A stretch of DNA of 64,000 nt from Amaurobius ferox. Taxonomy: Eukaryota > Arthropoda > Arachnida > Araneae > Amaurobiidae. The stretch is from positions 32,021,518 to 32,085,517 of the forward strand of contig OX578140.1 in the NCBI GenBank assembly GCA_951213105.1. Reading direction: 5' to 3'. The translations under genes were made by a program, and so were the position numbers. Shown here piece after piece: positions 17,336 through 30,245 of the stretch (the first letter of the stretch is position 1; the number at the start of each line of letters is the position of its first letter). The notes beneath the pieces are model-generated. The model saw nothing but the letters and a program-made list of their open reading frames with translations. It was not told where the DNA came from and did no database searches.

Positions 17336-18036
17336 TTAAATCGAGTTTAATAGTACGAAGAAACACGGATAATTATTTGAAATTAAACTGAATTGGCAGT
17401 TGTATTTCAATTTACGGTTGTATTTCAATTTTCAAAGTGGCAAAAATAGGAAAAATAAAAAATATCTCGAAAACGGTTAGACTTATGCGGTTATAGGTAT
17501 ACGGTTAGAGTTATAAGGTTGGTCTTATTATATTTATCAACAAAAATATCGTTTAAAACAAGCATTTAATTGATAAATTTGAACACACGTAGTATTTCAT
17601 TTTCAATTTTGTCAATATTTTCAGGTAATTTTGCAATCTTTCCGAATCGTATCAAAATTTAATTAGCTCCAAAGCATCCCACAAAAGATATATATACCAA
17701 ATTTTGTGAAATTTGGTCCATTTCTTTTTCAGGTAGAATGGATGCATAAGATTTTTGTGTGCCATTTCGCAAAAAAGTAGATCTTCTTTTTTCGAATCGT
17801 ACCAAAATCTAATCAGCATCGCAGGATAACCCTCAAATAAGTTATCTACCAAATTTTGTGAATTTTGGTCACTTAGTTTGGCATCTAGAGCGAATACATA
17901 CAGTGACATGAACACCTAAAAATATTTTTTTGTGTTTGGGAGTGCTCGAAACGTGTAGATTTATCTAAAACTCGAGTTGCCATTTTTGGCGCTATTCCAA
18001 TGCTCTTCCTATATATTATCATGTATTGTAGGGAAA
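17336..18036 (-). mobile_element. Family E element 4, missing 5' end
   Basis: It matches the internal and 3' part of family E (ATAATTCATTAAA..., CCATTTCGCAAAAAA, CCGAATCGTA, AAACGTGTAGAT) and ends in the hairpin region TTCCTATATATTATC...TAGGGAAAGT. It adjoins repeat A without the usual TCTGATG start. Confidence 0.65.
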
Positions 18037-18999
18037 GTGAAAAGTTTCATTTAAAACTCTCAAATCCTTCATTAGATATTGAATTTCCACGTTCAAGGAT
18101 ACACTAAGCACTCACACATATAATCTGACCTCACCTCAAATACGTTTGAGAGAAGTGATCATGAAGAGAAAGTGATCATGATGAAAAAGTGATCATGATT
18201 GAAACGATTAAAATACACAATACGGTGGGATTAGATATCAAAATGCGTTTGAAATTTACAGTTATAAAAGTAAAAGTAATAATTTCCATACAAGAAGTAT
18301 GTTTAATTCTACATACAGCGCTTATTATAAAGGGCTTCTGGAAGCTACAGAAAATGTCTTAATACGTTTCACAAAAGTGAAAAATGAATGTGACATTCCC
18401 AAAGAAAAGTTCTTTAAGCCAATATTTATTTGTCTGTAGATGAATTGCAAAAATATATCCAAATACTATTTTACAGAATCTACTGTAAATAGTATTCACC
18501 TTTTCAAGTTTAACATTACAAAGAAGATGATTTCACTGCAGCATATTTATTTTATTCTTGCTCAAGACATATCTGGAGTGTGATGTTTCACTGAACTTTA
18601 AGAATTAATCTTCTATTCTCATAAAGCATTTTTTTCTCACTATTTTCGAATTTCAGATTTTGTTGATAAAGTACTTTATAAGATTATATTTTGATTTTGT
18701 TACACCAAGTTATAATCCCCATAAAGTAATCATCTGAAGAGCGGGTTCACTGTTAAGATATTTGTTAGTCTGGTAGTCTCCAAAAAGGATTTCGCTGATA
18801 CGATAAATGTGCGTAATAGGATAAGTCAATAATATCAACTTTAAAACGAATGTTGAACAGATCAGAAACGCTGCATTAAAGATTTCTCCAAATTTTCACA
18901 GTCTTCTTCCACAAACCGAGTACTTTTAGTATAAATTACAGTATATGTTTAATATTATAATTTAATATCACTATAACATAAGAAAGAATAGCTCATTTC
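18037..18999. other. AT-rich sequence, no gene seen
   Basis: Includes short AAGTGATCATGA repeats at 18,155-18,200. No frame or motif that I can support as a gene. Confidence 0.4.
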
Positions 19000-19230
19000 T
19001 CCATAACACTTGACGACAAATTTGGCGACAAATCTTACAAAGTGAAAACGACTTTTTTTTTCATGTTACCAAATTCATGAAAATATCGCCTGATTCATGA
19101 AAATGATGTCAAATTAATGAAAATGGATTCAAATTGATGAATATTTAATATCTTGAAAGTTAAGTTCAATCTCTTTGATAATACCTGTCGCTTTAAAAAA
19201 CAGTTTATTTAATATAGGATAATTCCCTGA
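19000..19230 (+). repeat. Repeat L: diverged TTGGCGA-iteron sequence, copy 1
   Basis: ACGACAAATTTGGCGACAAA, then spaced AAATTCATGAAAAT units and a CCTGTCGCTTTAAAAAACAG tail. It resembles the iteron block of family D and the sequence at 21,215-21,400, but lacks family D ends. The 570 bases after it contain no supported gene. Confidence 0.5.
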
Positions 19231-19798
19231 TAGTTGCAGCATCCGGTATAGAATGCGCACCCCACCCCCCAAGTGCTGAAACTTAATGTAAGATGGTAAT
19301 GCAGTAAACACTAATGGTGTGCCATTTAGTGTTTCAAATGGGTTTGATAAAAGTACTATGTTCCTGTGCCTTTTTTCACCTGAAATTGGCAAATATCGAA
19401 GATGAGTTCCAGAATTTGTCTGGAAATATTTTATTGTGCTGCCGCAAATTATGCATTATAGCTAAAACTCTAGAAATGTCAGTGGATTCCTTGTTTGAAC
19501 GAAGCATAGTCTTCGTGTAGAGGGATTTTATTGTGATTTGCTATGTTTAAATCCAAGGGCTGGGGTTTGTGAGGGGCGGCATATCTCCCCTAGAAACGTG
19601 TGCACACAAGCATTATTTGAAAAATAAGTAAAATGTTCATAATTATGTTATTAAGTCGATTTTTATCCCACTCCGTTGTTCATTAATATCTGTGTTGCTT
19701 GTATTCTTAAACTGGGTTTAAAGTAAAATAACAAACATTTTTCGAATTCAGTCAATTTTTTATATTTTACAAAATTGCAATTTCACTGTGTCTATCTT

Positions 19799-20756
19799 TT
19801 TACTTTCCTTATATACATAATGTATAAGGAAAGTATTGTGACGGAGTCGAAAATTCGAATTCGAGTTTTCGACGGGAGAGCACGTTTCAAGCATCCCTGA
19901 TCACGAATCAAACATTTTTGAAGTGATGTCTGTGTGTGTGTGTGTGTGTAGGTGTGTGTGTGTGGGTGTCAGTGAGCCTGTGGAGACGATAACTGACGAA
20001 CGAATGGACCGATTCGAACCAAATTTGGTACAAAAATCACAATCCGTAAACACTGGAAGCCTATTGTTTTTTTATACGCAATCGAATGTTCAGAACCCCC
20101 CCCCCCCCCTAAATTTTCGAATGAAATTTTGAAAAAATCGTCAAAAAATTAAAACCGCTAATAAAGTTACGCAAATAGACATTTCTTATGTAATTTTTTA
20201 TGAGAAAACGATTTGCATAAAATTTAGAACGCTAACATGAACCGTTCTTGAGATATTGTACATTTTTTTTAAAAATTATCAAAAATTGATATAAAATTTA
20301 AAAAAAACCCATTTCCTATTGAGAAACATGTTCACTTTTCATATGTAATACCATGCGATCAATTGGGTGACATCATTCTCGTGGATCTAGCGCGTTTCAT
20401 TCATGAAAAAAGATACTTTAAGTAATACTTTTGTATTTGAACGCCAATAGTCATTTATCTGCTGTAAGAATAACTTACTTCTGCGTCCATAACGCTTGGC
20501 GAGATTTTGGCGATGAATTTGGCAAAATGTTGCCAACTTGGCGACTTTTTGAAATGTTGCCAAATTAACGAAAATCTCGCCAAATGGATAGAAATGTCGC
20601 CAAATCAATGAAAATGACGACTAATTGTCGAAAATTCAATATCTTGGAAAGAATATTAGTATCTACTATAAGAAAAACCTATTTTTTTTACTGTAAAAGT
20701 AGTAAATTCACTACATTATATAAGGAAAGTCATGTGTCGCCCACATCAGATTTTTT
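19799..20756 (+). mobile_element. Family D (HINE-like) element 1
   Basis: In order: terminal palindrome ACTTTCCTTATATAC...TATAAGGAAAGT; AATTCGAATTCGAGTTTTCGA palindromic block; (GT)n; ACGATAACTGACGAACGAAT core; a C-run; an AT-rich body; a cluster of TTGGCGA/TCGCCAA iterons (about 20,505-20,640); end TATATAAGGAAAGTCATGTG...CCCACATCAGA. Non-coding. Hairpin at one end, a sub-terminal inverted copy of ACTTTCCTTATA at the other, and an internal microsatellite are the layout of Helentron-associated elements. Confidence 0.8.
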
Positions 20757-21029
20757 ATATTTAAATATGCATATTTTTTGAAGAAAAATATTTGTTACGT
20801 CCATTAAAATTTATTTATGTTAAATGCTGAGAATCTCCCTTATCTTGCGGCGTATTACCCGACTCATCCGGGAGAGATGTCGCATTTTGAAGCCGTTTAA
20901 AAAATAAATTATAATTGCTTATTGAATATTTTATAATTTATTTTAACCTAATACATATATTTTCTAATTGTAAATAAATTATTATGACTGCTTACGTTTC
21001 TTGTTTGTGCACCATGGGTCTCAGAAATT
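20757..21029. other. Short unassigned spacer
   Basis: A moderate-GC patch (20,840-20,900) with ATCTCCC...GGGAGAGAT inverted arms; no gene recognised. Confidence 0.35.
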
Positions 21030-21470
21030 AGTTTTAAGAAAGGTGCTGCGCCTATCCCGGATATTTATCCTATTTAGCACGCAAAATATAGTGAGTTTCA
21101 CTGTTCGAGAGACAAGTAGGAGGTCCAGGAGGTCGTAAATGAATTGTTTTTTGTTAGGGCTGGTAGTGTAATTATATTTCAGTTGGGTTCTATCTGTCTG
21201 TCTGATCGTCGCACTTTGCGACAAATTTGGCGACTTTTGAAAAATGTCGCCAAATTTACAAAATGTCGCATAATTGAGGAAAATGTTTGTTGACGAAAAT
21301 GTCACCGAATTGACGAAAATTCAATAACTGATGAAATTTACACTATTAACTTTGTCTTTGATATTCCCTGTCGTTTTGAGGGAATAAATTATTTAATATT
21401 CTTGATTCAAAACATAGTGAATTTCACTGGCCGTGTGACAGGTACGTTTTGTTAGGGAACCAAAGTTGTC
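21030..21470 (+). repeat. Repeat L, copy 2 with internal duplication
   Basis: Contains TTTGGCGACTTTTGA...TGTCGCCAAATT iterons (21,225-21,310) and two related CATAGTGAATTTCACTG blocks (21,085 and 21,410) flanking them. Similar to 19,000-19,230; an old relative of the family D iteron block. Confidence 0.5.
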
Positions 21471-22969
21471 CTAAATTAATTGCGTTTCGGTAAAGGATTT
21501 TTCGATAGTTGTATAAAAAGTGATTGTTAGAAGTGCAAGACTTTTATGTGCATGTTGATAAGAGAACAAATGCTGCAGGTATGCGGGTGGGAGGTTATGG
21601 CATTGCAGCTTTATGGATCCCGACATATAACAGGCCTACCCTTCTTGTTATGAAGTATTTTTAAGTATGTTTATAGAAATACTGGGATATATTGAAGTAA
21701 AATGAGGAGTTATGAACGACGTACTATCACTTAATGAGTTTTAGGAACGATAAAATACTTAATTTTACCCCAAAACTGTAAGATTAAAACTAAAATGTAT
21801 TACCTTTAGTTGCAGCATATAATTTAAAATCTTATTTTGAAAATCATGGGAAAAAATCTATCGGAACTGAACTGAGCGAATATGACAAAAAATATGTGAT
21901 AACCATTATGTTTAGAGCAGCTAATGCCCCTCGTTATTTTCAAGTACTTTAACTGTATTTTAACGAAATATATAATTGTATATAGCGTCATAAAAAGTAA
22001 TTTAAAGATAGAAAAAACTAAATAGATTGTTCTGCACAGGACACTGTTATCTCATATGTTAAAATATATTTCATAAAAGTTATCTTTTGAGTGGCTAATG
22101 ATAATGATCGTTTTCAATTATTGTAGCTGCATTATAATGAGGTATTTGGTAGAAAACTGATCAATTAAAAAAAATAATTGAGAAAATTTATTTTTTTGTG
22201 TTATAGGATAGAAAAGAAGTAGTTTTGAACATGATAACTCTCAGTTAATATGTTAAAGATTATTAGAGAATTGTCTTTCTTTTAGTAGCTAATATGACTA
22301 TTTGTTTCCCAATACTTTAGTATCATTCAAAAGAGTACATTGTCAAACTTGATATCAATTGAAAGATTTTTTAAGTTCTTTAAAATGACGGATAATATGA
22401 TGTAACTCTGGTCATTTGGACCAATGATATATATTTTACAAATTTGTTCTTGCAAACTTTGCCAAAAAAAATACAAATTATTTACAAATGATTCTGATAT
22501 GATGAAGTCGAATTGAGCCATACATCAGTTACTTTTTAAATAATAGATAATCCATCTTATGTTATGTTTATTAGAAAGGAATTGCATTGCTAAAGCGGGT
22601 AGAACTATTCTATACATTTCTCTTTCATCCTATACATTTATCATAAATGTATTTCAAAGTTTACCGAGTATTAAGTGATTTGACATTTATAAATAAAAGA
22701 AAGTTTGGAAAATTGAAGTAAATCCCTTGAAGGGAATATATATATTGATATAACTCCGTACAAGAGAATTAGTATAATTACTTTGCAATTCCCGCATTTC
22801 ATTTCCGAGTTATAATATATATATTTACTGAGCTGAACGCTCAAGTCCATAGATTCCACAAAAGTATCAACTATTGATCCACGTTATTTATCACAGCTGC
22901 GATAAATACGTAATTTTGGATATACGTTAGTTTATTAATTAATTGCAAATTCAATTAATATTATTTTTT
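21471..22969. other. AT-rich sequence with a weak repeat K copy
   Basis: Positions about 21,985-22,140 share AATATGTTAAA...GTTATCTTTTGAGTGGCTAATG with 37,870-37,935 and, less well, 25,130-25,230. No supported coding region otherwise. Confidence 0.4.
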
Positions 22970-23099
22970 TACTTTCCTTACATACATAATGTATAAGGAA
23001 AGTATTGTGACGGGGTCGAAAATTCGAATTCGAGTTTTCGACGGGAGAGCACGTTTCAAGCATCCCTGATCACGAATCAAACATTTTTGAGGTGATGTC

Positions 23100-23132
<33 letters not shown>

Positions 23133-23916
23133 CAGTGAGTCTGTGGAGACAATAACTGACGAAAGAATGGACCGAGTCGAACGAAATTTGGTACAAAAAT
23201 CACAATCCGTAAACACTGAAAGCCTATTGTTTTTATACGCCATCGAATGTCCAGAACCCCACTAAATTTTCGAGTGAAATTTTGAAAAAATCGTCAAAAA
23301 ATCAAAACCGCTAATAAAGTTACGCAAATAGACATATTTCTTATGTAATTTTTCATTAGAAAACGATTGACATAAATTGTAGAACGCTAACATGAACCGT
23401 TCTCGAGATATTGCACATTTTTCAAAAAAAAATTATCAAAAAATCCCATAAATTAAAAAAATATATTAACTGTTGAGAAACATGTTAACTTTTCATATGT
23501 AATACCATGCGATAAATTTCGTGGATCTAGCTCGTTCCATTCATGAAATAAGATACTTTGAGTAATACTTTTGTATTTGAACTCCAATAGTCATTTATCT
23601 GCTGTAAGAATAACTTATTTCTTCGTCCATAACGATTGGCGAAATTTTGACGACGAATTTGGTGGAATGTCGCCAACTTGGCGACTTTTTTAAATGTTGC
23701 TAAATTAACGAAAAACTCGCCAAATGGATAAAAATGCCTTAAATCAATGATGATTCATTGATGATGAAGACATAGAAAATGACGACTCAGTGACGAAAAT
23801 TCAGTATCTTGAAAATAATATAAATAACAACTATAAAAATAATCTACTTTTTTTACTGTAAAAGTAGTAAATTCATTGCATTATATAAGGAAAGTCATGT
23901 GCTGCCCACATCAGAT
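22970..23916 (+). mobile_element. Family D element 2
   Basis: Same layout as element 1. Its CCCACATCAGAT end abuts the ACTTTCC start of element 3 at 23,917, giving a head-to-tail pair. The iteron block is more decayed and holds a short TGATTCATTGATGATGAAG insertion. Confidence 0.8.
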
Positions 23917-24830
23917 ATTACTTTCCTTATATACATAATGTATAAGGAAAGTATTGTGACGGGGTCGAAAATTCGAATTCGAGTTTTCGACGGGAGAGCA
24001 CGTTTCAAGCATCCCTGATCACGAATCAAACATTTTTGAAGTGATGTCTGTGTGTGTGTGTGTGTCAGTGAGTCTGTGGAGACGATAACTGACGAACGAA
24101 TGGACCGATTCGAACCAAATTTGGTACAAAAATCACAATCCGTAAACACTGGAAGCCTATTGTTTTTATACGGAATCGAATGTTCAGAACCCCCTTAAAT
24201 TTTCGAATGAAATTTTGAAAAAATCGTCAAAAAATCAAAACCACTAATAAAGTTACGCAAATAGACATTTCTTATGTAATTTTTCATTAGAGAACGATTG
24301 GCATAAATTTTAGAACGCTAACATGAACCGTTCTCGAGATATTGTACATTTTTCAAAAAAATTATGAAAAAGTCACATAAAAAAAATTCCTATTGAGAAA
24401 CATGTTCACTTTTCATATGTAATACTACGCGATAAATTGAATGACATCATTATCGTGGATCTAGCTCGTTCCATTCATGAAAAAATATACTTTGAATAAT
24501 ACTTTTGTATTTGAACGCCAATAGTCATTTATCTGCTGTAAGAATAACTTTTTTCTTAGTGCATAACGCTTGGCGCGATTTTGGCGACGAATTTGGCGTA
24601 ATGTCGCCAACCTGGCGACTTTTTTGAAATGTTGCCAAATTAATGAAAATCTCGCCAAATGGATAAAAATGATGCTAAATCAATGAAAATGACGACTAAT
24701 TGTCGAAAATTCAATATCTTGGAAAGAATATTAGTATCTACTATAAGAAAAACCTATTTTTTTACTGTAAAAGTAGTAAATTCATTACATTATATAAGGA
24801 AAGTCATGTGTTGCCCACATCAGATTTTTT
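23917..24830 (+). mobile_element. Family D element 3
   Basis: Complete copy in tandem with element 2; a shorter (GT)n. It ends GCCCACATCAGATTTTTT. Confidence 0.8.
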
Positions 24831-25869
24831 TAAATTCTAATTAAAGATTATTTCTCTCTAACAGTCTATAAATATAAGTTTTTATTATATTGTATGATAA
24901 AACATATCATACAATATAATGAGAATAGTGAGGTAAGTTTACAGGCTAAAACTTAAATACAATTAAATTTTGGAAACCTGAATTTAAAAAAACTATAAAA
25001 CAAAAATGGTATTATTTTCGCTTGCATATGTCTGTGATATATAGAAGCATGGAATGCAAATAGTAAAATGAAATATGGCAAAAAACATCATATTTAGCAA
25101 GGAACTAAAGGGTAAGGAGAAATATAGCTCTAAACTGGATAATTTTGGCTAATATGCTAAGAAATAATTGATAAGTCACTCAAATAGTTTGTTATAGAGT
25201 TTATGTGAATCATCGTTTTCGAGAAGTTTTATATAATACAACTAGCTTCTAATTTAAAGTAGGATTAGCATAGAATAAATAACCTGTTTTTTTGTTTTGG
25301 ACGCAGATTGTTTAAATAAAGAAACATTTAAGGAATATTTAAACTTTTATATTGGATACATCAGGATGTATAAAAGTAAATAATGCATTATCTGTATTTA
25401 TGCCTTTGAAGAATTTCCTAGTACATACCTAAGAAAAATGTCTAGAATTTAAGACTCCATTTGACTTTCTTATACTTTTGTATTCCCCATAATGTTCTTC
25501 TTATATCAAAATCAGTTTCAGAATGAAGGTAAAACATATGTATTTTTATGATCTACTGCTTTCATAAAATAACTGAAGCGTGGCTCACATTGTAAGTCGC
25601 TTGCGATTCTATCTGCAGTAGGTCTTTTGGCTGCTCTATGCTAATGAGCTCAAGGAAGTGCAAGTCCCACAGTTCGATTTTAATTTGCTTTTTGTTATTT
25701 CAGAAATATTATTGAAAGTTTTAGGAAGCCTCCTAAAGGCGTGAATCTGGTCGCGGTATTATGGTCGCGGACTACTGTAAAAACATTTCCCTATTTAGAT
25801 TTCTTGAACCAATTTTATTATTAGCATTTAATGTAAAGTGATTTCTTGAGTTTAAAAAACCTTCCTTCC
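24831..25869. other. AT-rich sequence with weak repeat K copy, possible old SINE
   Basis: A repeat K-like stretch at 25,060-25,330. At 25,575-25,690 a GTGGCTCACATTG...CACAGTTCGATTTTAA stretch is faintly tRNA-like (B-box-like GTTCGATTTTA). No gene. Confidence 0.35.
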
Positions 25870-26215
25870 GATTGCTCCGTCATTGGCTCCCTCCCAAGCC
25901 GACAGAAACAACAGTTGCTATGGCGTATCATGCACCAACTGTGGTAAACTTAGCATAACAGCTTCTTCGTATCCAAAAAGAGGCAATACAATCCACCGGA
26001 TGTCTCCGCATCAATAGCACACACTATCAACATTATCTAATTTAACGTGAATTTTTAACTACGTACCCCAGGTCCATATATATATGATATATTCAATAAT
26101 CTATTGTCAATATGAAGTCCATTGTAATTGTAAATAGGGATTCGAATGTAAAGACAGATTGTGGGGAAAAATTACCAAAATTAACTGCAGTGTGACTCAA
26201 CTGGACTTTCTAGTA
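25870..26215 (-). repeat. Interspersed repeat J, copy 2 (inverted)
   Basis: The reverse complement matches 12,720-13,110, including AACAACAGTTGCTATGG and ACAGCTTCTTCGTATCCAAA. Confidence 0.6.
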
Positions 26216-27087
26216 CCAGAAACCACTTTTAAATAGCTTGCGATTTATTATTATTTTTTTCTTTTAATTTTTAATGTAAAATTATGTATCGTTAGTCCAA
26301 AACGTTACAATTATGGTATGTACCCTTCATATTACAGGTCTTGAGGAAATCTTTCGAATGATACAAAGTTTGGCAAAGTACCTTGTCGTAACTGTAATTT
26401 GCACCCCTCCCCCCTCTCTCAAAGACTGATGTCACGAACACAAATATTGTATCTCGGTTATTTTTCACTACAGGGATTGAAACTGTTAATTTTCTCAGTC
26501 ATTAAGCCATAAATAACCCCTTTTTCACATAATTATGTCACCTTCCGAGAGGTTGGTGGTAGGGGAAGGAGGGTACGGTCCCTGTGGATGCCTCCCCCAC
26601 TGGGTTCCGGTCTAAATTGGGTGGCACTCCCCGGCCGTCCAAACAGATAACTTATATCTTCTTGGTAGGTCGGACGATCTTGGTCGAAGAAGAAGAAATA
26701 TGGCACCCGGCCGTCCAAACTGTTATCTTACACCTTTCTGGCAGGTCGGACGGTCTGGGTCTCAACAACAACATAATTATGTCAAATTTTATTCTATGCT
26801 GTCATATTAAAAAAATATAAAATTTCAAATAAATTTCGATGTTTTCGCTCGAATTTAAAGAAGTCTATCTAGTTTAAGATTTTTCGTTAACAAAACCGGA
26901 TAAAATGTGCTGTAAAAACCATTACTATTGTGGCAGCTATAGTATACTCAAAAAATTGACCACAGACAGACAGACAGGCAGACGAACATTACTCTAAAAA
27001 TATACATACATTGGCATCAAAATTCCGAAATCAAAAATTTTCATGAAAACAATACTTTCTCTATACTGTATTCTATAGAATGAAGAA
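26188..27087 (-). mobile_element. Family G element 1, interrupted by a SINE
   Basis: From GTGACTCAACT to AACAATACTTTCTCTATA. Matches 48,345-48,885 and 49,812-54,865 (interrupted). It has (CAGA)n at 26,963-26,985 and ends in a TACTTTCT...hairpin-like sequence, the same plan as families D and E. The SINE insertion is at 26,541-26,770. Confidence 0.65.
26541..26770 (+). mobile_element. 5'-truncated SINE with 14-bp target duplication
   Basis: The body starts CCTTCCGAGAGGTTGGTGG and ends GGTCGGACGGTCTGGGTCT plus AACAACA. It is flanked by ACATAATTATGTCA at 26,527-26,540 and 26,771-26,784. The tRNA-related head is absent, as expected for incomplete LINE-driven retroposition. Confidence 0.85.
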
Positions 27088-27879
27088 GTAAAATAAGGCC
27101 TAAAAGGTAAAAAAAGTTATTCCATTCTTTTTTTTGAAATATTTCTAAAAATTTCCCTAAACGTTTTCTTTAATTTAGAAATATCTTTGGGATACCGATG
27201 AATTGGATACATTTGAATAATTCACATTCACATATAGTATTTTGATAACTTTTACTTTCAGGACGCAGTTTAATCTACAATTTTGACTACACCACAGATT
27301 TTACTCTCCCCATTGCTTCGAGAGTGTTTTGCCATGAGAAATTTGCTTTGGAGATAAAATAATCCGAGTTCAATGAAATCAAATTAATAATAAAAATTTT
27401 ATCTATACTTGAGGTAATTTCGGTTTTTATTCAGTTTTATTTGTTCATGCGCACATTTGGCGATATTCTGAGTTTAAGACTGCTATATTAAACCATCTAT
27501 CACAAAATTTTGTTGAGGTTTTGAAAAGTCCTATGAAGAAAATGCGAATAAGAGGTATAATAGGCATTGTACAGAATATAAGGCTTTCTTGTCCAGAAAT
27601 CATCTGTTTAACCGTCTTGGTCTGCACTAAAGAAAAATTCTTGTGAGAAAAGTATTTACGAGAGATATTCCAAAATAAGTATATTCCAAAATAATTTTAT
27701 TAAACAAATAATTTTGGAGTTTTATTTTACAAAATGTTATTTATGCAAAACTATTTGGGCTCCATTGGAGTGGAGTCGCCGCCGATTCGTTTCCTATTCC
27801 TCTCTGTTGTCAAGTAAGATTTGTTGCAATTATAGTTATAGTTTTTTTATGTAATATATTGACCACATGGAAGTTCACA

Positions 27880-28142
27880 GTGGTACTTTCATCTGCTCTT
27901 ATATTATCACTCTACACGAGCACATGCACACACCTGAACACACATACATACACATACCTTGCACACGCATAAACAAATACAGGTACACACATACAGACAC
28001 AAACATACATACATACAGGCAGACACAATTTATCTAAATATTTGCGTATGTGTGCACACATTCACACACTTAACACAAACACTCACGCACATAAATGCAC
28101 AACACACATGCACATGCATACTCATACATGCATACGTATACA
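27880..28142. repeat. CA/CATA-rich low-complexity tract
   Basis: Interrupted CACA, CATACA and ACACAT repeats; the counterpart is at 32,434-32,695. Frames of His/Thr repeats here are not genes. Confidence 0.8.
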
Positions 28143-28156
28143 CACATGTATACATG

Positions 28157-28448
28157 GTGGCGCGATAGCCCAATGGTTAGCGCCCTAGAATTGAACTCGG
28201 TAGGTCCGGGTTCGATTCCGCCACTGCCAAACTGCCGCCGTGTTCACGCGGAGTACGATCACGTTAAACATGTAGGTCCGTAAGTCCTTCCGAGAGGTTG
28301 GTGGTAGGAGAAGAAGGATACAGTTCCTGTGGTTTCCCCCCCCCCCCCAGCCCCACTGAGTTCCGGTCTAAATTGGAGGGCACTTCCTGACCGTCCAAAC
28401 AGTTACCTTACACCTTTCTGGTAGGTCGGACGGTCTGGGTCTTAACAA
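28157..28448 (+). mobile_element. tRNA-derived SINE, full length
   Basis: The head GTGGCGCGATAGCCCAATGG has an A box (TAGCCCAATGG), and GGTTCGATTCC is a perfect B box; together they are the internal RNA polymerase III promoter. The body and the AACAACA tail match 26,541-26,770. The flanks repeat CACATGTATACATG at 28,143-28,156 and 28,449-28,462, a 14-bp target duplication. Confidence 0.9.
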
Positions 28449-29067
28449 CACATGTATACATGCACACACACAGATAGATATTTTACCAAAAGTGTTCGAA
28501 CAATGTATGGAATGTCCTATAATATGCTCTCTGGTCAAAATCTCGAATTCTAAAATTTTTGACTATATTATTGTATAAAAGACACAAATGAAATGCCATT
28601 TAAATAATAACATATTAGAATTTCGATTATAATGGTACTCAAGAAACTTTTACTCGCTCGAAGTATTGAAAAAAGAATACAAACTTCAAATATTATTTTA
28701 ACTCTTATCGGATGAATCGGATGAAATTCGTACTTGAAGCGTAAAAAGAACAGAAACTTTAATATTTATGAGCAGCTGCTTTGCACTTCTGTTCTGCATG
28801 CGTAGTTTTAGATGTATGTATTTTATTTAGTTAAGTACACTTTCAATTAATAACAGTTTTTTCACAATTAATTAATAAATGAGTTCTGAGCTAACACTTA
28901 TTGTATACTGAAAAATATTTTTTGTTATATTGCAGACAAATGAAATGTAATAATGGAACTTTAGAATATCTTATAAGTTTAAATAAAACTTCAAAATATT
29001 GAAAATAAAATTTGTGATCTGGGATGCGAAAGTCTTTCGGTGGGGGGAACATGTAATTTTATCTAGA

Positions 29068-29170
<103 letters not shown>

Positions 29171-29904
29171 TGCTTGATGTATTACGGATATATAATTTCT
29201 CTTAACCATTTACCTTATATGTGTAACAGGAAACAAGGGATTTAGTATCTGTTATATGTGTAACCGGCTTTTTCTCATGGACAACATTGAGTAACTATAT
29301 TTTTCATGTGCTCTTCACACGCCATCATTTAATAGGGGATGAGTCACCAGTATTTGACTATATTACAAGCAATTAAAATTCTTATAGTATATATATATAT
29401 ATATATAATATCCAAACAAGAACCAATAATATCCAGTAAAGAATGCAAAAAAATGAAAAGTATCAAAAGTTGGCCGCGGGAGTTGTGACCCCCACCCCTC
29501 TCCGGTTTAGCATACTTCACACCATGGCAACACTTCCGGAAGCCGATACTTATCAATGAAAGGCCCGTATACCAGCAAGATGCAACCTATTGAAACATAA
29601 AAATACAAAAACTACTGGAAAGACAGAAGTAAGCGACTAGCACCTCTACGCCCATTCTTAAACTCAAGTATACAGAAAATTTCCACAAAAACAAGTCTCT
29701 CTCTAACACCCCTTTCTTCAAATCACACTTACTATAATGCTATTTATCACCGTGTAAAACTAAATTCCCCCAAAAAGACTCTATATTCCCATATTCACAT
29801 AAAAATCACTTTTACGTCTCCATATGAAACATAGTAAGACCTGCTAACACACCTTCACCCCCGACAAATGCTTTAACTCGAGTCCTTAAGTAATATATAT
29901 GTTG

Positions 29905-30065
29905 TCATCGTTTGCTTAGAAACAATCCCTCACAGACAGTTGCAGTTAAATTGTAGAATACTGCTGCAATTTTGATTAGGAATCCCCTTGGATATCCCTG
30001 TTTAGTAGCCTCTTTTAAATAGTTCCTATCCCAAAAAACTTGATCATTATCATTAGTATTTATAT
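29905..30065 (-). pseudogene. Reverse transcriptase C-terminal remnant, copy 1
   Basis: The minus-strand translation includes NYLKEATKQGYPRGFLIKI, matching in style the C-terminal tail of the reverse transcriptase remnants at 31,583-31,931 and 36,574-37,660. Family D element 4 inserted at its 5' side. The upstream stretch 29,170-29,900 shows no intact gene. Confidence 0.5.
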
Positions 30066-30070
30066 CATTA

Positions 30071-30196
30071 TTACTTTCCTTATATACAATAATGTATAAG
30101 GAAAGTATTGTGACGAATTTCGAATTCAAGTTTTCGACGGGAGAGCACGTTTCAGGCAGCCTTGATCACGAATCGAATATTTTTGAAGTGATTACA

Positions 30197-30245
<49 letters not shown>

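Noticed and set aside
25575..25690. Second SINE family
   Set aside because: Only a weak B-box-like match, with no A box at the right distance and no target duplication.
27445..27627. 60-codon frame conserved in both duplication copies (also 31,994-32,176)
   Set aside because: Conservation is explained by the recent duplication; no domain recognised and no coding signature.
28157..28230. A tRNA gene call
   Set aside because: A and B boxes are present, but the sequence is the head of a SINE with a ~220-bp unrelated body and target duplications; cloverleaf pairing is not convincing.
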